Below are positions 12,624 through 18,472 of a stretch of 64,000 nt of DNA, one piece after another. Position numbers and translations under genes: made by a program. Numbering within the stretch: position 1 is the stretch's first letter; every line of letters starts with the position of its first letter. This DNA is from Planctomycetota bacterium. Lineage in GTDB: Bacteria; Planctomycetota; UBA1135; GCA-002686595. The notes beneath the pieces were generated by a model. It saw only the letters and a list, made by a program, of their open reading frames with translations. It made no database searches and had not been told where the DNA came from. Where the stretch lies: contig JAJDET010000376.1 in NCBI GenBank assembly GCA_029259655.1, positions 62,001 to 126,000 on the forward strand. The letters run 5' to 3'.

Positions 12624-12696
12624 GGGCCCGTAACTCAGCGGCCAGAGTGCCCGGTTTACACCCAGGTGGTCGGGGGTTCAAATCCCTCCGGGCCCA
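12624..12696 (+). tRNA. tRNA-Val (TAC)
   Basis: Acceptor GGGCCCG/CGGGCCC, anticodon loop TTTACAC, A73; one C-A mismatch in the anticodon stem. It must be transcribed from upstream. Confidence 0.87.
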
Positions 12697-12722
12697 CTCG
12701 CATCTCCAAGGAGCTTGGATTC

Positions 12723-13451
12723 ATGGGAAAGATAGTGGACGCCCTTCTGGGCGACCGGAAGCCGAAGCAGCGCACGGCAGTGGCGTTGATCGGCGACTCG
12801 AGCATCTCGATGTCGAGTGTTCGGGAGCAAGCGCTCAACGGCTTCAACGATCAGATCGCGGCCATCCGAGCTCGAGCTGACGACGACAACGCCGTCGAGG
12901 CGACGGTCGTCTTCTTCGACTCCCCCGATCGGTACCGCGTCGTGATGGACCGCGTGCCGCACACGAAGCTCGAACCGCTCGCCGAGGGGGAGTACCTGAC
13001 GGACGGGTGCTCCACGGGGCTGGCTCACGCTGTGATCTCGACCGTCGAGCACCTCGTGACCTCCTACGACGAGGCCGACCCCAACCTCGCGTTCCTCGTG
13101 CTCATCATCACCGACGGTAAGGAGAATTGCTCTCCGGAAGGCTACGGCCTCGACGCCCTCAACGCTCTGATCAAGGGCAAGGAGGAGACGGGGAAATGGA
13201 CCTTCGTCTTCGTCGGCTGCGCAATCAACTTCGGGCAGGCCCAGAAGGACATGAACGCCTTCGAGGCCGGCAACACGATGGAGGTCAAGACCAAGGGCGC
13301 CGAAGTCATGAACGCCGCGCTCGGTGCGACGGCCCGGCGCACCGAGGCCTACCTCAGCGTGAGGTCGTGCGGGGTGATGGCGAGCACCAACTTCTACGGC
13401 ACTCCTGAGGGAGAGCATGCGGTGGCCGACGAAGAGTCGTCCGAAGCCTGA
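12723..13451 (+). CDS. von Willebrand factor A domain protein
   Basis: 242 residues; ATG preceded by AAGGAG. Residues 18-200 form a vWA domain: the MIDAS motif reads DSSISM (canonical DxSxS kept), later DGCSTGLAHAV (the conserved Thr position) and LIITDGKENCSPEG. This is the soluble 'VWA-type' fold used for metal-dependent protein binding and found in phage and stress-response proteins. It is driven by its own dyad promoter and lies in the same tRNA array as the vWA-containing Ro60, so the two may share a regulon. Substrate unknown. Confidence 0.85.
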   Translation: MGKIVDALLGDRKPKQRTAVALIGDSSISMSSVREQALNGFNDQIAAIRARADDDNAVEATVVFFDSPDRYRVVMDRVPHTKLEPLAEGEYLTDGCSTGLAHAVISTVEHLVTSYDEADPNLAFLVLIITDGKENCSPEGYGLDALNALIKGKEETGKWTFVFVGCAINFGQAQKDMNAFEAGNTMEVKTKGAEVMNAALGATARRTEAYLSVRSCGVMASTNFYGTPEGEHAVADEESSEA

Positions 13452-13457
13452 ACGAGT

Positions 13458-13477
13458 CCCTCGCCTTCGGGCGGGGG
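13458..13477 (+). terminator. Hairpin after the vWA gene
   Basis: Eight-bp stem CCCTCGCC/GGCGGGGG with TTCG tetraloop, 7 nt after the stop; no T-run. Confidence 0.5.
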
Positions 13478-13489
13478 CAACCGAATTAT

Positions 13490-13562
13490 TCACCCGTAAC
13501 TCAGTGGTCAGAGTAACCGGCTGTTACCCGGAGAGTCCGAGGTTCGAATCCTCGCGGGTGAG
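13490..13562 (+). tRNA. tRNA-Asn (GTT)
   Basis: Acceptor TCACCCG/CGGGTGA, anticodon loop CTGTTAC, G73. Confidence 0.92.
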
Positions 13563-13566
13563 TTCA

Positions 13567-13641
13567 CTGACAGTAGCTCAGCTTGGTAGAGCGCTTGGTT
13601 CGGGACCAAGAGGTTCGGGGGTTCGAATCCCCCCTGTCAGA
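13567..13641 (+). tRNA. tRNA-Pro (CGG)
   Basis: Acceptor CTGACAG/CTGTCAG, anticodon loop TTCGGGA, A73. Confidence 0.93.
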
Positions 13642-13647
13642 TTGCAT

Positions 13648-13722
13648 CGGACGATAGCTCAGCTTGGTAGAGCGTTCGGTTTGGGACCGAAAGGTTCGGG
13701 GGTTCGATTCCCCCTCGTCCGA
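13648..13722 (+). tRNA. tRNA-Pro (TGG)
   Basis: Acceptor CGGACGA/TCGTCCG, anticodon loop TTTGGGA. Very similar to its upstream neighbour, so a tandem duplication is likely. Confidence 0.93.
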
Positions 13723-13726
13723 CTCT

Positions 13727-13798
13727 GCTCCCGTGGCACAGTGGTAGTGCATCCGCCCGACACGCGGAAGAACGGAGGTTCGATCCCTCCCGGGAGCA
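13727..13798 (+). tRNA. tRNA-Val (GAC)
   Basis: Acceptor GCTCCCG/CGGGAGC, stem TCCGC/GCGGA, loop CCGACAC. Position 33 is C instead of U, which may reduce activity. Confidence 0.82.
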
Positions 13799-13887
13799 CT
13801 GTCGTACCGCAAGGGACGACGTTTCGCAAAGAAGCATAGAGCAGCAAAACCGGAGGCCCACAAGCCGACCGCTCTGGCTGCTCGTTA
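13799..13887 (+). other. Structured spacer
   Basis: Contains GTCGT/ACGAC and GAGCAGC/GCTGCTC pairings. No gene recognised. Confidence 0.3.
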
Positions 13888-13960
13888 GGCCCCGTAGCTC
13901 AATTGGAAGAGCGCCACCCTCCGAAGGTGATGGTTGGAGGTTCGAGTCCTCCCGGGGTCA
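13888..13960 (+). tRNA. tRNA-Arg (CCG)
   Basis: Acceptor GGCCCCG/CGGGGTC, anticodon loop CTCCGAA, A73; outer anticodon-stem pair mismatched. Confidence 0.9.
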
Positions 13961-13962
13961 CT

Positions 13963-14376
13963 GGGCCCGATCGGTTTCGACGGGTTCGCAGAGCTGATTC
14001 CGGCGTGCCAGCACTTGGTCTCGCGGCTGTGACAGAGAGACCGAAAACATGAATGCCAACAGCAACATGATCGACGCCGCTCACCGCTTCGGTGGTCAGC
14101 GCACTCTCGCCCTCGCGGGCTAAGTGAGTCGCGGTGTCCCGCTTGTTCCGTGCGAGCGACGACGCCGTCAACAACAACGGATGGCTCCCAGGAAAGACTG
14201 GGTGGCGGTGGGCACGTCCTAACGGGCGTCCACTCCCGTTCTCTGGTGCGGGTTATCGCCAGGGTGGTGGAGGGCGACTCCGGTCGCCCCCAGACGCCTC
14301 GGAAAGACGAGGAACGCACGTAGATCTGGATGATGGGACGCGTATTCGGACGAGGGTTCAATTCCCTCCGGGTCCA
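13963..14376 (+). ncRNA. ssrA: Transfer-messenger RNA (tmRNA)
   Basis: 414 nt. The tRNA-like domain is formed by GGGCCCG at 13963-13969 with CGGGTCC at 14369-14375 plus A73, with the typical 5' GGTTTCGACGGG and a T arm GAGGG-TTCAATT-CCCTC. The tag frame runs from GCC 14055 to TAA 14121-14123 and encodes 22 residues that start ANSN and end TLALAG. tmRNA with SmpB rescues stalled ribosomes and adds a degradation tag; most bacterial tags end in LAA, whereas this one ends in LAG. It lies within the tRNA array, 3 nt after tRNA-Arg (CCG). Confidence 0.93.
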
Positions 14377-14459
14377 ACCCGTTCGATCTCCCGAGCCTCA
14401 CCTCCGTCAGCGATCTCAGCGGTTCGCGAAGCGGTGGGATGACAAGAGTGGGGCACCAT

Positions 14460-14532
14460 AGGTCCGTAGCTCAACTGGTAGAGCGCCCGTCTCCAAAGCG
14501 GGGGGTTCCGGGTTCGAATCCTGGCGGGCCTG
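14460..14532 (+). tRNA. tRNA-Trp (CCA)
   Basis: Acceptor AGGTCCG/CGGGCCT, anticodon loop CTCCAAA, G73. Confidence 0.93.
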
Positions 14533-14536
14533 TTTC

Positions 14537-14609
14537 GGTGCGATGTCCGAGTCTGGTCAGGTAGTGGATTGCAAATCCGCCTACGGGGGTTCGAATCCCC
14601 CTCGCACCT
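14537..14609 (+). tRNA. tRNA-Cys (GCA)
   Basis: Acceptor GGTGCGA/TCGCACC, anticodon loop TTGCAAA, U73. Confidence 0.92.
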
Positions 14610-14724
14610 CTGCCTTGCGGCCGACCCCTTGATGCAAGGCCGCCCGCGGTCAGTACAGAGAGAACGTCGGTTTCGGCCGATCACCTCAAAGCGCGCGGGA
14701 GTGGAAAAGGCGGGTCGGCACCTT
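14610..14724 (+). other. Spacer with 7-bp hairpin
   Basis: GCCTTGC...GCAAGGC pairing near 14.61-14.64 kb; otherwise nothing recognised. Confidence 0.3.
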
Positions 14725-14796
14725 GGCACCATCGTCTACCGGAAGGACTGTCGGGTTTTCACCCCGACAACGGGGGTTCGAATCCCCCTGGTGTCA
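14725..14796 (+). tRNA. tRNA-Glu (TTC)
   Basis: Acceptor GGCACCA/TGGTGTC, anticodon loop TTTTCAC, D arm GTCTACCGG...GGAC typical of Glu. Confidence 0.92.
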
Positions 14797-14800
14797 CCAT

Positions 14801-14872
14801 GGCGGAGAAGTCCGTTGGAGGACAACCGGCCTCATGAGCCGGGAGCGGTAGGTTCGATCCCTACCTCCGCCA
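14801..14872 (+). tRNA. tRNA-Met or tRNA-Ile2 (CAT)
   Basis: Acceptor GGCGGAG/CTCCGCC fully paired, anticodon loop CTCATGA, A73. It lacks initiator features, so it is an elongator Met or a lysidine-modified Ile tRNA. Confidence 0.88.
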
Positions 14873-14900
14873 CTTTCTCTGTTGGGCAGGGAAAAGCCCC

Positions 14901-14928
14901 TTGACGAAATCGGTGATCACCGTATCTT
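14901..14928 (+). promoter_or_regulatory. Promoter with dyad operator
   Basis: TTGACG, 16-bp spacer ending in the perfect dyad CGGTGATCACCG, TATCTT. It points toward the tRNA-Glu (CTC)/Arg cluster at 15.06 kb and has no coding gene directly behind it. Confidence 0.75.
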
Positions 14929-15060
14929 GGGCGCAGTGAGCACTCTTTGTGGTTGTGAGCTCACTCCAAAAAAACACCAACCGCGGGTCTCCGGAGCGGC
15001 GGCGGAGTGATATCACCGCCAAAGTTCTCCACCCTCCCCCTCGTTCGCGATGGGGAAAAT
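14929..15060 (+). other. Leader region before the tRNA-Glu (CTC)/Arg cluster
   Basis: 132 nt after the promoter with GTGAGCTCAC and CGGCGG...CCGCC inverted repeats. No gene recognised; possibly a structured 5' leader removed by RNase P. Confidence 0.35.
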
Positions 15061-15134
15061 GGCCCCATGGAGTAACTGGTCAACTCGTCAGGTTCTCAAC
15101 CTGGAGACTGGGGGTTCGAATCCCCCTGGGGTCA
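15061..15134 (+). tRNA. tRNA-Glu (CTC)
   Basis: Acceptor GGCCCCA/TGGGGTC, anticodon loop TTCTCAA, A73. Confidence 0.9.
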
Positions 15135-15137
15135 TCT

Positions 15138-15212
15138 GGGCGTGTAGCCAAATTGGATAAGGCGCCTGACTACGAATCAGGTAATTTGGAGGTTCAAGTC
15201 CTCCCACGCTCG
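15138..15212 (+). tRNA. tRNA-Arg (ACG)
   Basis: Acceptor GGGCGTG/CACGCTC, stem CCTGA/TCAGG, loop CTACGAA, G73. Confidence 0.93.
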
Positions 15213-15400
15213 CTTCTGTTTCGTCTCAAGGGTGGGGGTAATGAGTTCCCCCTTTGACACAAGGAATTGACCTTAGTCGGTGGAGCACAGGGGAGCAGCT
15301 AACGACTGCCTGAAACCCTTCGCGGAATACCCGATGGCCGTGAAGCCGGCACACATTGACCCTGCACGGGAGTGGAGACCCGGCGAGGCGAAGCAGATTC
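15213..15400 (+). other. Spacer with GC hairpin
   Basis: 188 nt. GGGGGTAATGAGTTCCCCC followed by TTTGACAC may be a terminator; no gene recognised in the rest. Confidence 0.35.
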
Positions 15401-15474
15401 GGACCCGTAGCTCAAAAGGACAGAGTAGCGGTTTCCTAAACCGAAGGTTGGAGGTTCGATCCCTCCCGGGTTCA
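15401..15474 (+). tRNA. tRNA-Arg (CCT)
   Basis: Acceptor GGACCCG/CGGGTTC, anticodon loop TTCCTAA, A73. Confidence 0.9.
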
Positions 15475-15485
15475 TCGGTCTACCA

Positions 15486-15559
15486 ACGACCACGTTCGGC
15501 GAGGGGCGTACCCTCGTTCGGACCACGTGGCGGATCGTTATCGTCAACGATGAGGTCGT
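15486..15559 (+). ncRNA. Free-standing homologue of the tRNA insertion elements
   Basis: 74 nt closed by ACGACC/GGTCGT. It contains CACGTTCG (15491-15498), TTCGG, GACCA and GATCGTTAT (15533-15541) in the same order as elements A and B, with an additional GAGGG/CCCTC hairpin between the first two blocks. A candidate Y-RNA-like molecule or a mobile structured element. No experimental class can be assigned. Confidence 0.45.
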
Positions 15560-15598
15560 GCAGGACGCGTCTACGGTACGCCGCCTGTGCGGCCAGCC

Positions 15599-15671
15599 GG
15601 CTCCGTAGCTCAACCGGCAGAGCTCCCGGTTCTTAACCGGAGGGTTGGGAGTTCGAATCTCCCCGGGGCCA
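15599..15671 (+). tRNA. tRNA-Lys (CTT)
   Basis: Acceptor GGCTCCG/CGGGGCC, anticodon loop TTCTTAA, A73. Confidence 0.92.
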
Positions 15672-15676
15672 CTCTT

Positions 15677-15750
15677 GGGACCGTAGCTCAGCTGGATAGA
15701 GCACCGAGCTTCTACCTCGGATGTCGGGGGTTCGATCCCTCCCGGTCTCG
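15677..15750 (+). tRNA. tRNA-Arg (TCT)
   Basis: Acceptor GGGACCG/CGGTCTC, stem CCGAG/CTCGG, loop CTTCTAC, G73. Confidence 0.93.
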
Positions 15751-15841
15751 TCTTCCTCCCCGCGCCCACCCCTGGTTTGATAGGCTGTGCCCAGAGCTCG
15801 CCGAGAGCTCGAGCATCGTCATCCAGCGGGGAGCGGCTCTG

Positions 15842-17659
15842 ATGAGCGAGTTTCGGATCAACGGCACCAGCGGCATCGACACGGCCAGCGGTGCGCCCGG
15901 CTCACCCAAGAAGACCCTCGGGGTCATCGATCCGGCCGACGCCAACGCCCTGACGCTGGTCTCTGGCGACGTCGTCATCATCGAGGCCGGCTCGGGGGTC
16001 TACCTGGGTCAGCACCTCCAGAACATTCCCGCCGGCGTCACGGTCATGACGGAGACGGGGACTCTTCCCAACGATCGCCCCCTCATCGACGGTGACCTCC
16101 AGTTCGACTACGGAGCCGGCAAGGACACCTTCGGCGACACCATGAATGGGGTCAGCATCATCGGCCTCAGGTTCCGGAGGTTCAGGAAGGGTGGCGTTGG
16201 ATTTGGGGTAGGCGACTCGTCGAACAACCTATTGCAGTCGCTGAAGATCTTCGAAATCTGGAACGGCGCCCTGGACTCCGCCACTCCCGCCGGCGAAGGC
16301 GCGGGGCTGGTCCTCGTGAACGACAGCGGCAGCACAGGGAATCGAGCGACCGATTGCGTCGTCGAGGACATCTACGGAGATGGGATCTTCCTGACTACGT
16401 TCACGGGCACGCAAGACTGGCAGGTGGACCACAACACGGTTCGACGCTGCGGACGACTCGCGTGGCTCGAGCGGGGCTTGAACGACGCCGCCGGCGACGG
16501 GATCGCTGACCACAGCGGCTGCATTGGAGAACGGTTCAACAACTGGATCGAGGACGTCTACAACAAGGGCCTGAGCCACCGCGGAACCGGCAAGGCCACT
16601 ATCTACAACAACTTCATCCGGAACGTTCGCCAGAAGGCACTCCTCTGCGCAACCGGACAGGCGGATTTCTTCAACAACATCGTCGTGATCCTTCCGAGGG
16701 ACCCGAACGATCCGTTGCTCCTGAACACGCCGGTGGGGCTTGCCATCGAGCCCGCGCTGACCACCGTCATCAACCTCGTGAACAACACGTTCGCGAACTA
16801 CTTCGACGGCCAGACGTTCACGATCATGGGCGGCATCGGCGCCAACTACGCGATCAGTTCGTTGGGGAACATCTTCTACGGCAACGGGGAGCTCATCACG
16901 CACTTCCGCCAGTCGGCAGGCGTTCCGGCCTTCGGTCCGTGGGACTACAACCTCTACGACGGCGACGGCTCGCGGGCGTTCTCCTACGCCCCTGGCGACA
17001 CCTTCGTCAACTTCCAAACGTGGAAGGACACCCTCGCAGTCCTGCTGGTTGATCGAGCATCGATCGTCGGTGCGTCCGGTCTTCCGATCTCGGCTGACCT
17101 GTTCACGCATCCGCTTGACGCGGACATCGGTGCGCAGTCCGATGCGCGCGGCGTGGCTCGAGAGCAGATCGTCCTGGTCCCGCACAGTGGCTTGGCATCC
17201 GACTACCTCGGCAGGACGAGGCCCCTGTCCGCAAACTGGACCGCAGGAGCGATTCAGTACGAGACCCCGACGACGGCGAATCAGACGCTCACCATGTTGG
17301 GCAGTTACACCACGCCTGTCGAGAAGAACATCACCTTGCGTCGGAGCGATACCGCCGCGTTCAGGCTGACTCTCACCGGGCTGGGCGCCAACTGGCCCGA
17401 GCTCACCCGGGACGTTGTCTTCACCATCCGGCATCCTGTTGAGCAGGATCCGATCCGACCCGTCCTCTCAAGGACCTACGAGGCGGAAGAGGTCGTCGTC
17501 GACGGGACGACCGAAACGGCGATCACCGTGCTGGCTCCGCAGGTAGATCTCAGAGCCGGCCAGCAGTACTTCTACAGCTGGCTGGTAGAAGAGGCCAATG
17601 GGGAGAAGACGACGGTCTCCCACGGCAAGATCACCGTGACCGAAAACGCTGTCGCGTAG
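15842..17659 (+). CDS. Beta-helix tail-spike-like protein
   Basis: 605 residues from ATG 15842. Residues about 100-430 have the Asn/Gly-rich, aliphatic-repeat pattern of a right-handed parallel beta-helix, as in pectate lyases and phage tail spikes (e.g. TIYNNFIRNVRQKALLCATG, ADFFNNIVVILP, VINLVNNTFANYF). The last ~120 residues (PVEKNITLRRSDTAAFRLTL...DVVFTIRHP...GQQYFYSWLVEE...GKITV) look like the beta-sandwich of BppU-type baseplate proteins, which may attach the spike. Catalysis on a host polysaccharide is possible. It is isolated from the tail operon, among tRNAs. Confidence 0.7.
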   Translation: MSEFRINGTSGIDTASGAPGSPKKTLGVIDPADANALTLVSGDVVIIEAGSGVYLGQHLQNIPAGVTVMTETGTLPNDRPLIDGDLQFDYGAGKDTFGDTMNGVSIIGLRFRRFRKGGVGFGVGDSSNNLLQSLKIFEIWNGALDSATPAGEGAGLVLVNDSGSTGNRATDCVVEDIYGDGIFLTTFTGTQDWQVDHNTVRRCGRLAWLERGLNDAAGDGIADHSGCIGERFNNWIEDVYNKGLSHRGTGKATIYNNFIRNVRQKALLCATGQADFFNNIVVILPRDPNDPLLLNTPVGLAIEPALTTVINLVNNTFANYFDGQTFTIMGGIGANYAISSLGNIFYGNGELITHFRQSAGVPAFGPWDYNLYDGDGSRAFSYAPGDTFVNFQTWKDTLAVLLVDRASIVGASGLPISADLFTHPLDADIGAQSDARGVAREQIVLVPHSGLASDYLGRTRPLSANWTAGAIQYETPTTANQTLTMLGSYTTPVEKNITLRRSDTAAFRLTLTGLGANWPELTRDVVFTIRHPVEQDPIRPVLSRTYEAEEVVVDGTTETAITVLAPQVDLRAGQQYFYSWLVEEANGEKTTVSHGKITVTENAVA

Positions 17660-17679
17660 GTCACGAAAACCTCATCTCT

Positions 17680-17753
17680 CCTACGGTAGCTCAGTCCGGT
17701 AGAGTGCCCGTCTGATACGCGGGTGGCCGGAGGTTCAAATCCTCCCCGTAGGA
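17680..17753 (+). tRNA. tRNA-Ile (GAT)
   Basis: Acceptor CCTACGG/CCGTAGG, anticodon loop CTGATAC, A73. Confidence 0.9.
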
Positions 17754-17756
17754 CTC

Positions 17757-17785
17757 TTGAAACGGTGCGGCGATCGCCGTATCCT
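17757..17785 (+). promoter_or_regulatory. Promoter with dyad operator before tRNA-Phe
   Basis: TTGAAA, 17-bp spacer ending in the perfect dyad CGGCGATCGCCG, TATCCT. The predicted +1 is 1-3 nt before the mature 5' end of tRNA-Phe at 17794. Confidence 0.75.
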
Positions 17786-17793
17786 ATTGAAAT

Positions 17794-17867
17794 GGTGCCG
17801 TAGCTCAGTTGGATAGAGCGCTGCCTTGAAACCGCAGAGGCCCGTGGTTCGAATCCACGCGGTACCA
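17794..17867 (+). tRNA. tRNA-Phe (GAA)
   Basis: Acceptor GGTGCCG/CGGTACC, anticodon loop TTGAAAC, A73; inner anticodon-stem pair is C-C. Confidence 0.87.
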
Positions 17868-17872
17868 TCGAC

Positions 17873-17945
17873 GGGTCCGTAGCTCAGACGGTAGAGCAGC
17901 CCACTCATAATGGGTTGGTCCGCGGTTCGAATCCGTGCGGGCCTA
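17873..17945 (+). tRNA. tRNA-Met or tRNA-Ile2 (CAT)
   Basis: Acceptor GGGTCCG/CGGGCCT, stem GCCCA/TGGGT, loop CTCATAA, A73. No initiator 1-72 mismatch of the A-C type (G-T wobble here), so probably elongator or Ile2. Confidence 0.87.
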
Positions 17946-17957
17946 TTGGAGGAAACC

Positions 17958-18470
17958 ATGTTCAGAGCGATCTTCGAAGGTCTCGGCATCATCCGTCCCA
18001 AGGCTCCGACTCTGAGCTCGGACGCGCCGCTATCGACGGAGCACAGCGAGGTCTGGGCGCGAGCGCGCACTCGCCTCATGAGTCTCCAGGCTCTGTGCTG
18101 GCAGCCCGTCGGCGTTCAGCTCAAGAGCGATGGTCGAACGTGGTGTGTTTCCCTGCAAGGCGTCACCGTGGACGGAGTGGACACCGCGCTCAACCGGGAG
18201 CATGAGTCTCTCGCCACGGCGATCCTCAAGCTCTACGGAGCCGTACTGGTTCTACTCCAGAACGACTCCGTGGTGATCGTGACCCGCACGTCGCTGACTG
18301 GCCGGCAGAGCAGGGTCAGGGTCACCAGAGAGGCGGAGGAGGGCGGCTTCCTGGTGGTCAGCGCCCAGGACCCGCCCCTCCATCAGGTGCCGACCACTGC
18401 CTCCGCGCCAGGACTCTCCGGAAAGCGCAGGGGCAGCATGGCGGCCTTCGTCAAGCACGTAATCGGCTGA
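17958..18470 (+). CDS. Hypothetical protein
   Basis: 170 residues from ATG 17958, with a strong GGAGGAAACC site. It follows tRNA-Met by 12 nt and is probably transcribed from the dyad promoter at 17.76 kb, downstream of tRNA-Phe and tRNA-Met. The centre looks beta-rich (WQPVGVQLKSDGRTWCVSLQ, AVLVLLQNDSVVIVTRTSL, VRVTREAEEGGFLVVSAQ). The C-terminus is Pro/Ser/basic. No family recognised; it converges on the large minus-strand gene 2 nt away. Confidence 0.65.
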   Translation: MFRAIFEGLGIIRPKAPTLSSDAPLSTEHSEVWARARTRLMSLQALCWQPVGVQLKSDGRTWCVSLQGVTVDGVDTALNREHESLATAILKLYGAVLVLLQNDSVVIVTRTSLTGRQSRVRVTREAEEGGFLVVSAQDPPLHQVPTTASAPGLSGKRRGSMAAFVKHVIG

Positions 18471-18472
18471 GC

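Noticed and set aside
13417-13863. Open frames running through the tRNA-Asn/Pro/Val genes on both strands
   Set aside because: The translated sequences are repetitions of T-arm and D-arm codons (for example RFESSRV, GVRIPPVRL), an artefact of the tRNA genes.
14801-14872. Second initiator tRNA
   Set aside because: The acceptor is fully paired at 1-72 and lacks the GGG/CCC anticodon stem of initiators, so only 7635-7707 is called initiator-type.
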